Shown here: in pieces, positions 57,150 to 64,000 of the stretch
How the letters are laid out: every line of letters begins with the position of its first letter
Position numbering within the stretch: the stretch's first letter is position 1
DNA from: Paraburkholderia sp. IMGN_8
GTDB taxonomy: Bacteria; Pseudomonadota; Gammaproteobacteria; Burkholderiales; Burkholderiaceae
Length of the DNA stretch: 64,000 nt
Assembly: GCF_038050405.1 (NCBI RefSeq)
Contig: NZ_CP150901.1
Location: forward strand, 1-64,000
Direction: 5' to 3'
Position numbers and translations under genes: made by a program
Notes under the pieces: model-generated
The model's database searches: none
What the model was told of the DNA's origin: nothing
What the model saw: only the letters and a program-made list of their open reading frames with translations

Positions 57150-57310
57150 CCGCGTGCAGGTATTGGCTGGGAGCGGTGATAGATTCATGACCCAGATTGT
57201 CGCGCACGTGTCGTAGGTCAACCTGTTGATCCATCACGTGTGCTGCGCGCAAAGTTGGCTTCCCCGTCAGTTGCAAATGCTCGGCTGCATTTTCGAATAC
57301 CCGTTTGATG
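57150..57310 (-). pseudogene. Tyrosine recombinase (phage-type integrase) C-terminal remnant
   Basis: Within a minus-strand frame, IIKRVFENAAEHLQLTGKPT, then DLRHVRDNLGHESITAPSQY and LHADDDERHRAT match the last part of site-specific tyrosine recombinases, including the GH of box II and the nucleophile Tyr (SQYLHADDD). The segment before it, where WLRHTHAS is expected, is partly deleted (RAAHVMDQQV). Everything upstream of the catalytic core is gone, so it cannot be active. It is fused in frame to the neighbouring transposase remnant. Confidence 0.65.
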
Positions 57311-57720
57311 ATCAAATGCCCGCGGCTGCGCATCATCGCTCGGTGCGTACGATCCGCCATGAGTTTCGCCGTTGCCGGAAGCAGCCGCTCCTTCGCCTTT
57401 GCCCGTGGTCGCCAGCCACCGGCGCTCCTGATCGTCGAGATCGCGGCGGAATCACCGCCTTTAACCGCTTGCCGCAGATCCGGTCAGCAGCCTCCCATAG
57501 GGTAATTAGCATTAGCGCAGCACGAACCTCATCGTTGTAGCGCCGGTGTGGACCAGGCTTTTGCCTTCGGTAGCTGAGATTCACGGCACAACACACGGAT
57601 CGCGTGCTTGCGGTGATAGCCCGTCAATTTGAGAAACTCGTCCAGAATCTGGCGCTTCCCGTCTCGGTTCGAACGCCGGTAGGCTCCCCAACAGCCTGAA
57701 TCAATTCTCGCCGGATTTGC
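57310..57720 (-). pseudogene. IS transposase N-terminal remnant, frameshifted
   Basis: Three short minus-strand frames in succession match the N-terminal half of one transposase of the integrase-like IS type. They are DGKRQILDEFLKLTGYHRKH (about 57630-57700), RRYNDEVRAALMLITLWEAA with DRICGKRLKAVIP (about 57440-57560), and RPRAKAKERLLPATAKLMAD (about 57340-57410). At least two frameshifts separate them, and the rve catalytic domain is missing. It marks an old insertion between cbpM and the Hsp20 genes. Confidence 0.65.
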
Positions 57721-57851
57721 GCGGTTCCTGACCGCCATCGACGACGGGTAGCAAATTACATGAGGCAACGACCTTGGCTCGGTAACAAATAATTTGAGTC
57801 AATGCGTCACCTACACTGTAAGCATGGTCGCGACCTAGCAAGGAGGCTGCT

Positions 57852-58007
57852 ATGACTCAGTCAATGATTAGCTTTGTGGTCGGCCTGGCGGTCCTGTTGG
57901 TCGTCGGGTTCATGCTGGCGCGACGTTACATGCGCGATCACCCTGGAGAGGGGATGGTTCAGTGGCTTGATGCGCATCACATGGGTTGGCTGCACCACAA
58001 GCATTGA
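57852..58007 (+). CDS. Small single-pass membrane protein (QWLD-HH type)
   Basis: This 51-residue protein has a strong AAGGAGG site 5 bp before the ATG. It contains one transmembrane helix (MISFVVGLAVLLVVGFML, about residues 5-22) and a short C-terminal tail QWLDAHHMGWLHHKH rich in His. A second gene with the same layout lies at 61186. The function is unknown; the location between stress genes and the His-rich tail suggest a small stress- or metal-related membrane peptide. Confidence 0.7.
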   Translation: MTQSMISFVVGLAVLLVVGFMLARRYMRDHPGEGMVQWLDAHHMGWLHHKH

Positions 58008-58030
58008 TGGCGCGCTCAGAAATGGAAAGA

Positions 58031-58047
58031 CCCCGCGCATGACGGGG
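58031..58047. terminator. Hairpin between small membrane protein and Hsp20 operon
   Basis: CCCCG and CGGGG form a 5-bp stem with a 7-nt loop. On the minus strand it is followed by TCTTTCC, so it may end the Hsp20 transcript; it lies 24 bp after the small plus-strand gene as well. Confidence 0.45.
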
Positions 58048-58142
58048 CCGATCCAGAACAATGCGTCAAATTGCCGTTAAAAACGGGGCCTGTCTCCGCG
58101 TTTTTCGGGGCGCTGGGAAGGCGCCCCCGGTACTTCTCGTCG

Positions 58143-58538
58143 CTATGGCGCTACCTGCACCTCGATGCGTCGCGGCTGCGGCTGTTCGGTGCGTGGAATG
58201 CATAACGTCAGAACGCCGTCTTTCAAGCTTGCTTCGATCTTCGAGCCATCCAGTTCGCGACTCAATCTAAACGCTCGGCGGTAGCGCGGCTCACCAATTT
58301 CGGCGTGAAGCAGTTGCAGACCTTCCGGCACCGCGACGGCAGCCTCTGCTTCAATCAGCAGGTGTTCACCTTCCATCTTGATTTCGAGGCGGTCCTTCGA
58401 GGCGCCCGGCAGATCGGCGGTGATGGTAATTCCCGTCTCGTCTTCGACGATGTCTACGGGCGGGATCAACGCCGCGGCCGTGCTCCTGGCCGACACGTTT
58501 TGCGGGTCACGCGTGGCGACTTGGGTTTCTTCGCTCAT
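58143..58538 (-). CDS. Hsp20/alpha-crystallin small heat-shock protein (second gene of pair)
   Basis: This 131-residue small heat-shock protein has the alpha-crystallin domain from about residue 27 (PPVDIVEDETGITITADLPG) through RYRRAFRLSRELDGSKIEAS to LKDGVLTLCIPRTEQPQPRR, the conserved GVLTLxIP motif. It should hold unfolding proteins in an ATP-independent way for DnaK. AAAGGAG lies 6 bp before the ATG. It follows the first Hsp20 gene after 12 bp on the same strand and is clearly its operon partner. Confidence 0.93.
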   Translation of the reverse strand: MSEETQVATRDPQNVSARSTAAALIPPVDIVEDETGITITADLPGASKDRLEIKMEGEHLLIEAEAAVAVPEGLQLLHAEIGEPRYRRAFRLSRELDGSKIEASLKDGVLTLCIPRTEQPQPRRIEVQVAP

Positions 58539-58550
58539 GGCAGTCTCCTT

Positions 58551-59006
58551 TTACTGGACTTGAATCAGGCGAGGCTTGGATGACTCACGCTTCATCACGG
58601 TGACGCGCAGACAACCGTCCGCATATTTTGCCTCGACGCGAGCCGGGTCGGCATCGTCAGGCAGGCTGACGACGCGGCGAAACTTGCCGGAAAACCGTTC
58701 GTCCGCATAGACAATTTTGCGCTCGCTGGCGTCCGCAAGGGCGGTCGGCCTTTCGCCGCTCAGGATAAGCAGGCCCTTGTCGATGGACACCTGCAGCGCC
58801 TGCGGATCGACGCCTGCTACAAATGCGACCACTTCGATGGCGTCCACCGTACTCCCGATGTTGATTGGGGGAAATGTACCCCGAGCGCCGGCACGGATGC
58901 CGGACGCAACGCCAACGTTTCGAACGACAGCGTCCATCTGCTCCTGGAGGAGCCGCTCGAAGTCCGGAAATACGTCGGAAGAAAACCTCGTGAATGAACC
59001 CTTCAT
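58551..59006 (-). CDS. Hsp20/alpha-crystallin small heat-shock protein (first gene of pair)
   Basis: This 151-residue small heat-shock protein has an N-terminal arm (KGSFTRFSSDVFPDFERLLQ) and the alpha-crystallin domain with PINIGSTVDAIEVVAFVAGV, LLILSGERP, ERFSGKFRRVVSLPDDADPA and YADGCLRVTVMKRESSKPRL. The ATG at 59006 follows AAAGGAG with 8-bp spacing; the frame continues to an ATG at 59024, which lies across that site. A sigma32-like promoter lies about 130 bp upstream. The two Hsp20 proteins differ enough to form mixed oligomers, as in IbpA/IbpB. Confidence 0.93.
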   Translation of the reverse strand: MKGSFTRFSSDVFPDFERLLQEQMDAVVRNVGVASGIRAGARGTFPPINIGSTVDAIEVVAFVAGVDPQALQVSIDKGLLILSGERPTALADASERKIVYADERFSGKFRRVVSLPDDADPARVEAKYADGCLRVTVMKRESSKPRLIQVQ

Positions 59007-59100
59007 GGCTGGATCTCCTTTCATCTATCACCTGGCAGGCGAGTGCGGCCCTCGGCAACTTCTCCGAAAGGCCACCAAGGGCAGTCACTCGAACCTCACG

Positions 59101-59130
59101 TTGGAAAGGGGTGTGGCCGGCCTATATAAT
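59101..59130 (+). promoter_or_regulatory. Strong sigma70-like promoter pointing away from the Hsp20 genes
   Basis: TTGGAA (59101-59106) and TATAAT (59125-59130) are 18 bp apart. The -10 box is perfect. No protein gene lies directly downstream; the repeat copy 2 does, but its candidate RNA is on the other strand. Confidence 0.5.
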
Positions 59131-59134
59131 TTAT

Positions 59135-59162
59135 AGATGCGCGCGGGCAAAAAAAATACAAG
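59135..59162 (-). promoter_or_regulatory. Candidate sigma32 promoter of the Hsp20 operon
   Basis: On the minus strand CTTGTAT (59162-59156) and GCGCATCT (59142-59135) are 13 bp apart, close to the sigma32 pattern CTTGAAA and CCCCATNT. The leader to 59006 is about 120 nt. Within it CCTTTC (opposite 59066-59071) can pair with GAAAGG of the ribosome site (59017-59022), a possible RNA thermometer. Confidence 0.5.
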
Positions 59163-59254
59163 AGATCGGATTGTTGAACGCGCTCGCCACAACGGAGCGG
59201 AGGCAGGCATGCGCCTTGCACTCAATTCCAGGATCAGGAACAAATCAGCGTTTC

Positions 59255-59405
59255 CCTAGCTCGACGGTCGACTGGAGTCTGCCCGTTCCGCTTCGATGCC
59301 GACCATTTTTCTCGTATGCCAGACAAAAAAAGCCGGCGCTTGGCCGGCTTCTGCTGACTGCTCTTCAGCAGTCTCGCGACTGACGCTTATCAGACGCGCT
59401 GTCCC
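59255..59405. repeat. 151-bp direct repeat, copy 2
   Basis: This is the partner of 54503-54653, gap-free over the full length. The end GACGCGCTGTCCC is identical, after which similarity stops abruptly on the right. On the left, similarity begins with CCTAGCTCG. Confidence 0.85.
59325..59405 (-). ncRNA. Candidate small RNA, copy 2 (minus strand)
   Basis: It has the same fold as copy 1, with the terminator stem AAGCCGGC/GCCGGCTT changed only in its loop (CCAAGC-type in place of CTAAGC) and two changes between the stems. AGGAG in copy 1 reads AGCAG here, so a Shine-Dalgarno-like role is not conserved. The upstream minus-strand side (59406-59450) contains an A+T-rich stretch that could hold the promoter. 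Confidence 0.5.
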
Positions 59406-59897
59406 GTGGTTTGAGGCGCATTGGGCGTTTAAAATTTAGGTTCGGCGCCGTCATTTTGAGCTTCGGCTTGCTTGCGCTTGCCATGCTCAACTTGCTGTGC
59501 GCGCCGCTGATTCGATGCCTGGCCTCTTCGCGGTTGTTCTCGGTTTTCTGTTGCTTCGATACGAACTCCTGTGTACTGCAAAGACCGCTGGTCGTCGCGC
59601 AACTAATTCGCAATCCTGTAAATTTGACTCTGGAAACGCAACTACGTTCGGCACAGAATTGTAACAGCGGGCCGAGACGGCCGATGACTTGTCTAATGGG
59701 GCGGGCTCCTGTGTGGTTCCCGGCTCCCGTGTTGTGTCCGCGAGAGCCGAGGGCTTTTCCAGCGCTTAAGTCAGACCTTAGGTGTCTTCGAAGGCATTCG
59801 GGGCTGCTTTGGGGCTGAGTTCGTCTGACATGACTATCTCCTTCACCGATTTCGACGCTTCGGAGGTTGCCGAGGCTCGGAGGGGCACGCTGTGAAG
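59406..59897. other. Stretch with fragmentary frames and a 17-codon ORF
   Basis: No full gene is supported. On the minus strand a short ORF with GGAG 6 bp before its ATG runs 59831-59778 (MSDELSPKAAPNAFEDT). A different minus frame (59365-59613) reads QEFVSKQQKTENNREEARHR, which looks coding but lacks its beginning. Together they may be pieces of one broken gene. Confidence 0.4.
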
Positions 59898-60161
59898 CTA
59901 CTGCAAGTTGTATTGTTTGCGCAGCCCACTGATGATCTCCTCAGCCGCCGACATGACGATTTCCTTCACATCCGCATCTTGGCTGTCACCATGCAGATAG
60001 TTGATGTTCCAGTTGCATCCCTCCGAGTCTTCAGCGTGCTCCTGGATTCCCGTGGGACTCCACCCTGTCGTGTCTGCATTGGCATCGAGTGCTTTTGACA
60101 CGATCTCAAGCAGCTCCTGCTCAGTTTTAAGCTCACGAGGCACGTCGGTTTCCATCGCCAT
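59898..60161 (-). CDS. Small acidic cytoplasmic protein of unknown function
   Basis: This 87-residue protein is acidic, without signal or membrane segments: ELKTEQELLEIVSKALDANA, then GWSPTGIQEHAEDSEGCNWN, INYLHGDSQDADVKEIVMSA and AEEIISGLRKQYNLQ. Alternating predicted helix and strand suggests a compact alpha/beta fold. The start may be the ATG at 60161 or the one two codons later; neither has a strong ribosome site. It was not recognised as a known family, but its regular codon pattern supports a real gene. Confidence 0.6.
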   Translation of the reverse strand: MAMETDVPRELKTEQELLEIVSKALDANADTTGWSPTGIQEHAEDSEGCNWNINYLHGDSQDADVKEIVMSAAEEIISGLRKQYNLQ

Positions 60162-61185
60162 GTGCGCGGAACGGCCGCGCTCGCTTCAGTCCAGTTTCGT
60201 CACACCACTCGATGGCCCATGTATTCGCACAGGAAACGATGTCATCCTCGTCAACGAACGAATCGGTGTCGCCCGAGTCGTGCGTTTCGCTGGTCATCGC
60301 CGGTGGGCGCAACGCAAAGTGCATGGCCGTCATTGTGCCGGCCAGTCTGCCGGTCGTTCGCCAATAGCGTCTGGTTTCGTATTGAGGGACCCCGTCAAGC
60401 CTCCCGGCGTAGCAGCGCTCGGCGAGCGCATCAAGATCCGGGGCGGCCCGTTTTCCCGTCGCTGGGCCTACTTTGTTGCGGAGACCGGCGGTCAGGCCGC
60501 TATCGACGTAATCCTTGGCCCCGCTGAGTAGACGCAAACTCAGGGCGCGTCGTACCTCGCATGAGGGCCTGACACGCTCCGCGTGTCCTGCCTTTCGTCG
60601 CGTGCCACGACGCCTCGAAAACCACAATGAAGGCGATCATGGCTGGCATCCTGGAAGGCGTAAAGCTGCACAATTGCGGTCACGCCGTTCCGTTCGGCTT
60701 GACGTCCATCCGATCGTCTGCGCGGGTCCTGTAGCGTGCTGCTTGTTGTACCGAGGTACGCGCCGCAGCCGCCAGCGCCTATCCTGCCAGTTGTTTACAC
60801 CAAGGCCGTCGAGGTGAAGACATACATTCTTGCGCCGTGTGTCGACGGGATACCGACCGTGCCGGTATCCCTGGACGGTGCAGATCTGCTGGCCGAACCG
60901 AACGGCGTGGCCGTTGACCGGCCATGGTTGGATCACATTCAGCGTTGGAACTGGGAGAACGAGTTGATGGCGCTGCTGTCGGCCTGTGTCGCTCGCCCCG
61001 TACATCGCCGGCTTTTTGATTTCCGGGACGCAGAATGCTTTTGATTGGAAATCGGTGATCGGGCGTCGCACCGTGACTACAGGCCGCGGCTGCGAGAAAG
61101 GAAGCGTACGAAACAAGGATCGGTGAATGACAATCGCTGCTTTTATTTCTCTGGTTACCTAAGATATACCACTGAAAAGGATGAT
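60162..61185. other. About 1 kb without a confident gene
   Basis: Overlapping frames exist on both strands (plus 60001-60531, minus 60133-60627, plus 60736-61044), but none has a recognised domain or convincing start. The minus frame contains SETHDSGDTDSFVDEDDIVS with WAIEWCDETG, which could be a small acidic protein. The flanking context is mobile-element scar. Confidence 0.4.
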
Positions 61186-61353
61186 ATGACGTACGCAATG
61201 TGAGGGATCCTGATCGGGATGGTGCTAATGTCCGGCGCGTCGCTGCAGCGGTATAGGCACAGCCTCCAGCGGAAGCGGAAGATTCAGTGGTTGGATGAAC
61301 ACCATGTATTGGACAGGCTACTCAAGCAATTGGGATTGTCGCTCCAGAAATGA
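61186..61353 (+). pseudogene. Second small membrane protein of the QWLD-HH type, with stop at codon 6
   Basis: From ATG 61186 (AAAAGG 5 bp before it) the frame reads MTYAM, then TGA at 61201-61203, then GILIGMVLMSGASLQRYRHS and KIQWLDEHHVLDRLLKQLGL to a stop at 61351-61353. The plan matches the 57852 gene: MT-xx-M, a hydrophobic helix and QWLD-x-HH. Translation could restart at the ATG at 61219 but would lose part of the helix. It is probably a decayed paralogue. Confidence 0.55.
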
Positions 61354-61408
61354 CACTCGCTGGGCAGATTGGCAGGTCACAAAGACTACTTTTTGGAGGA
61401 GTTGCGAG

Positions 61409-61615
61409 ATGACCATGAATTACGCAGGCAGGTCGCACGATGAAACCGTGGCAGCGCGGCACAGGCAGAAGCAAAAGGCACAGGAACAGGCAGGCGGCGA
61501 AATGGCGATAGAAGGGACGGAGGCGGACGCGGAGCATAGTTGCGGCGAACTCTCCGAGCGGGGCAAGCAGGTATGGCGAAGTGGAAGCGGGATTAACGAC
61601 GGGGGGAAGGAGTGA
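61409..61615 (+). CDS. Small hydrophilic protein of unknown function
   Basis: This 68-residue frame has a strong GGAGGA 8 bp before the ATG. The product is hydrophilic and Gln/Lys/Glu-rich (TVAARHRQKQKAQEQAGGEM, GTEADAEHSCGELSERGKQV), probably helical then disordered, with one Cys. There is no known domain. It follows the small membrane-protein remnant by about 55 bp. The good ribosome site supports it, while the low-complexity composition argues for caution. Confidence 0.5.
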   Translation: MTMNYAGRSHDETVAARHRQKQKAQEQAGGEMAIEGTEADAEHSCGELSERGKQVWRSGSGINDGGKE

Positions 61616-62834
61616 TATGGCCTTGTCGATCCGGAGCGATGCGGGCGGAGTAATGCATTTCGCGCCACATCGCTCATGAATCGGGACGCTGGCAGCGAGC
61701 GGCCCCGATCAGTAACCACAGACCCCATGTGCCTTCGCGCCGGTCTTGACGTGTGTCGGCGTGGCCCTGCCACGTCGCGCCCTGCAATCGCACAGGTGAT
61801 CGTCCGCTTACGGTCGTCGAGGTCAAGCGTCCGAAACTGTGGCCGATAGCTCCGATGAGCCGGTGATGACGCAAAGTCGACATTGGTGAGCGGTTGGCAA
61901 CCGTGTACAGCTGCCCGGAGCAGCCGAGGGACAGCCATCCAAGCCGATTTCCCGAATGTCTGCTCAACGCCTGTGAGCGGACGACTGCGAGGTGGAACGT
62001 TGAATGTCGCTTCAGGGTCGACTAGCGGCGGTCGTGGACATCAGGGGTTGTGCCCATGACGTGATTGGCAGGAACCGGCCTAAACAGACCAGCAAACTGT
62101 TGAGAAGCATCCGCGCAGTTAAGTCAGGCAACGCCTTGCGGAATTCACTTCCGCGTGCCATATCGCAAGACGTACGCTTTCAAGACTCCGCCGGTTCGCG
62201 GCGAGCAACGCCATCGGATGGCGCAGCTTGCGTACACCCTTCTCGCCGACAGAAGTCGAGTACACGTGCGTATGCTGTGCCCGAAGGCTTCAGCGTTTTC
62301 AATACCTCCGTGAGTGCTTCGGTTTGCTTCCGGCTGAAGCGTTTGCCGGGCATGGCTTTCACCCACTGGAATAGCGCCGCCTTAGCCGGGCACACGCCAA
62401 TTGCAGCCATTCGATCCCGGCACTTGATTGCGGTCACGCAGGCCAACGTTGCACAGGTGCTAAACAAGCCGGCTACATCGGGGTATTGACGGTTTTTACG
62501 AGCCGGGACTGAGGCCCCGGACGGTTCTGATTTTTGCCATAGCACGAAGAAGATCCATACTACGTTCATCCACCTGAGGGATGGATCATGCGAGAGGCGT
62601 TGTCGTTTAACTGCCGCGTAACAAGCACCGTATCGGAGTAGCTACTTAAACGACGCGGCGCTGCGCTTGGAAGTCTGCTGAACGCTTGCCTGAACATGCA
62701 TATAGACTCGGAATTCTTCTAATACCCGCTGCCGCACGTACGTCTGAAAATTGAGGAGGATGCCCACGCCTCGATCTTCCCGGCGCTCCGGCCCGGTACA
62801 CCAACAGCCATTCGTACGCCACCCTGACAGATTC
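61616..62834. other. About 1.2 kb of probable decayed DNA
   Basis: No intact gene is supported. Minus-strand pieces look once-coding: PQFRTLDLDDRKRTITCAIA (about 61740-61860) and FQWVKAMPGKRFSRKQTEAL with TEVLKTLKPSGTAYARVLDF (about 62260-62400). Neither was recognised and neither has a good start. A GAGGAGG at 62752-62758 touches an ATG at 62760 and may relate to the next gene. Confidence 0.45.
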
Positions 62835-63872
62835 ATGCACGCCCTCTTCAAACCATGGCTTGTCAATGACGCGTTTGGCGACCCAGGTCTATACGTGGAC
62901 TTTCGCGACGAACGGCGTGCCCTCCTTTTCGATCTTGGCGATATCGCCGGGCTGCTGCCTCGCCACCTGATGCGTTTGTCGCATGTGTTTGTTACCCATA
63001 CGCACATGGACCATTTTTCCGGCTTCGATCATCTCTTGCGCGTGATGCTCGGGCGCAAGGCTGGCATCGTGATGTTTGGCGGCCTCAACTTTCTTACGCA
63101 AGTCGAACACAAGCTGAGCGCCTATACTTGGAACGTGGTGCATCGCTACGAGGTCGAGCTGGTGATCGACGCGCGCGAAATCGGAGTGGACGGTAGCGGG
63201 CAGCGCGCACTCTTTTCCAGTCGGAGACGGTTCGCCCGCGAAGCCGGCCCATCCTTTGAACGATCTGACGACGTGGTGCACAACGAAGCAACCTTTCGCG
63301 TGCGTGGCCGGTTTGTCGATCATGACATCCCGTGCGTTGCGTACGTGCTCGAGGAGAAGGCCCGCGTCAAGGTCGCGAAGGACCGGCTCGCGGCACTGGG
63401 GGTGTCGACGGGTGCATGGCTGCGCGAACTGAAACATGCGGTGCTGACCGGCGCCCCCGACGAGACGCCCATTCAGGTTCAGTGGCGCGATCGGCATGGC
63501 GAGCACGCCATGACCCGGCAGGTCGGCGAACTGCGTCACCTGATTCTCGACATCGTTCCTGGGCAGCGTATTGGCTACGTAACGGACTTACGCTACACGG
63601 AACCGAACGTAGAGACCCTGTCGCAGTTAATGCACGACGTGGACCTGCTTTTTATCGAGAGCGTATTTCTTGACGAGGACAAGAGCCATGGCCTGCGCAA
63701 GAATCACCTGACGGCCCGCCAGGCTGGTCTGATCGCGCGCCGGATCGGAGCCCGGACGGTAGTGCCGTTCCACTTTTCGCCGCGTTACGAAGGACGCTCG
63801 GCAGCACTGATTGCAGAAGTGCAGGCGGCATGCTCCGCTACGCCGGTCCTGGTTGGCGAAAGGCCTGATTAG
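62835..63872 (+). CDS. MBL-fold metallo-hydrolase (RNase Z/ElaC-like)
   Basis: This protein of about 345 residues has the metallo-beta-lactamase fold: LYVDFRDERRALLFDLGDIA, then FVTHTHMDHFSGFDHLL (HxHxDH metal site, about residues 55-70), GQRIGYVTDLRYTE, DLLFIESVFLDED and VVPFHFSPRYEG (C-terminal His). The exosite-type insertion and overall order resemble tRNase Z relatives. The frame also opens at ATG 62760 and TTG 62751 near GAGGAGG, but spacing there is poor, so the start is uncertain. It is convergent with the transporter gene at the right edge. Confidence 0.82.
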   Translation: MHALFKPWLVNDAFGDPGLYVDFRDERRALLFDLGDIAGLLPRHLMRLSHVFVTHTHMDHFSGFDHLLRVMLGRKAGIVMFGGLNFLTQVEHKLSAYTWNVVHRYEVELVIDAREIGVDGSGQRALFSSRRRFAREAGPSFERSDDVVHNEATFRVRGRFVDHDIPCVAYVLEEKARVKVAKDRLAALGVSTGAWLRELKHAVLTGAPDETPIQVQWRDRHGEHAMTRQVGELRHLILDIVPGQRIGYVTDLRYTEPNVETLSQLMHDVDLLFIESVFLDEDKSHGLRKNHLTARQAGLIARRIGARTVVPFHFSPRYEGRSAALIAEVQAACSATPVLVGERPD

Positions 63873-63912
63873 ATCAGGGAAGCTTCACTACCGGTCGCTC
63901 GCTCATCGCTCC

Positions 63913-64000
63913 TCACTTCCGCAAGCTGATTCCGCGCGTTTCCGGCGCGAAGAAAGTGGCCACGAAGCTGATGCCAGCCAGCACGGCGATGTACGTCGCG
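63913..64000 (-). CDS. C-terminal end of an MFS-type transporter, 5' part outside window
   Basis: The minus-strand frame entering from the right edge reads TYIAVLAGISFVATFFAPET, then RGISLRK and a stop at 63913. The last hydrophobic helix followed by PETRG is typical of the end of major facilitator transporters of the sugar/metabolite symporter type. Only 28 codons are visible, so substrate and completeness cannot be judged. Confidence 0.65.
   Translation of the reverse strand, partial: ATYIAVLAGISFVATFFAPETRGISLRK

Larger units (their letters stand above)
56883..57851. other. Scar region with mobile-element fragments
   Basis: About 970 bp without an intact gene. It contains, on the minus strand, the frameshifted transposase remnant at 57310-57720 and the recombinase tail at 57150-57310. 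The right end holds a candidate promoter for the small membrane protein: TTGAGT (57794-57799) and TGTAAG (57817-57822), 17 bp apart. Confidence 0.6.

Noticed and set aside
59411..59818. Plus-strand frame of 135 codons with a hydrophobic start
   Set aside because: The leader-like start is followed by Cys/Arg/Pro-rich shadow sequence, and the minus strand over the same DNA reads more like a broken gene.
60133..60627. Minus-strand frame of 164 codons overlapping the small acidic protein gene
   Set aside because: It has Arg-rich shadow-like composition over most of its length, no domain and no ribosome site; only the last part might be coding.
61420..61938. Minus-strand frame of 172 codons with DDRKRTITCAIAGRD
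   Set aside because: One stretch looks coding, but there is no recognised domain, the start is poor and it is antisense to the better-supported small ORF at 61409.

Overview
The window is high-GC proteobacterial DNA that looks like an accessory-rich stretch of a Burkholderiales genome, most like Burkholderia, Paraburkholderia or Caballeronia. The basis is inference from protein style: a trimeric Gram-negative porin, many LysR/SDR pairs, PxpABC linked to AccBC, SfnB/DmoA-type sulfur enzymes and CbpA/CbpM. No rRNA, tRNA or CRISPR array was recognised. Both ends cut genes: a sugar-type ABC ATPase on the left and the tail of an MFS-type transporter on the right.

Layout. (1) 1-9.1 kb: a minus-strand sugar-type ABC transporter operon, then plus-strand tandem SfnB-type acyl-CoA-dehydrogenase-like genes, an FMN-dependent DmoA/NtaA-type monooxygenase, another periplasmic binding protein, a cysteine-free CMD protein and an XRE/MmyB regulator. 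The SfnB and DmoA relatives suggest organosulfur scavenging. (2) 10-16.6 kb: small redox modules, each beside its own LysR or TetR regulator. (3) 16.9-23.3 kb: a hybrid histidine kinase overlapping a gene for a periplasmic molybdopterin-fold protein, a truncated paralogue of that protein, a GT9-like protein, small exported proteins and a membrane protein that has lost its N-terminus. (4) 23.3-28.5 kb: LysR/SDR/GST, a cytochrome P450 interrupted by one in-frame amber codon, and an exported cupin. (5) 29-45.5 kb: a metabolic region with RraA, an idonate-dehydrogenase-like MDR, a porin, an aminotransferase, a Nac-type LysR regulator, an accB-accC-pxpB-pxpC-(biotin-less BCCP)-pxpA operon, an SDR, a D-2-hydroxyacid dehydrogenase and a polar amino acid ABC transporter. 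(6) 45.6-53 kb: SDRs, an AraC regulator, a divergent QueA paralogue, an XRE-cupin regulator and an O-methyltransferase. (7) 53.2-62 kb: a heat-stress island with two J-proteins, CbpM and two Hsp20 proteins, mixed with IS and integrase scars, small membrane proteins and a duplicated structured element. (8) An MBL-fold hydrolase and the MFS tail.

The strongest regulatory observation is in region 5. Three promoters carry an ATA-N9-TAT dyad, then 18 bp, a TCTTGG/TCTTTG -35 box, 18 bp and a -10 box, all with identical spacing. They lie before the aminotransferase, before the accB-pxpA operon and before the SDR at 40041. ATA-N9-TAT is the known Nac site, and the LysR gene at 33810 encodes a protein very like Nac. 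This predicts a local nitrogen-scavenging regulon for 5-oxoproline or a related lactam or amino acid.

The other main leads are a biotin-carrier-like protein in the same operon whose biotin lysine aligns with glutamine, and a 151-bp element repeated at 54.5 and 59.3 kb. On the minus strand that element ends in a canonical intrinsic terminator, so it may be a two-copy small RNA flanking the CbpA/Hsp20 genes.
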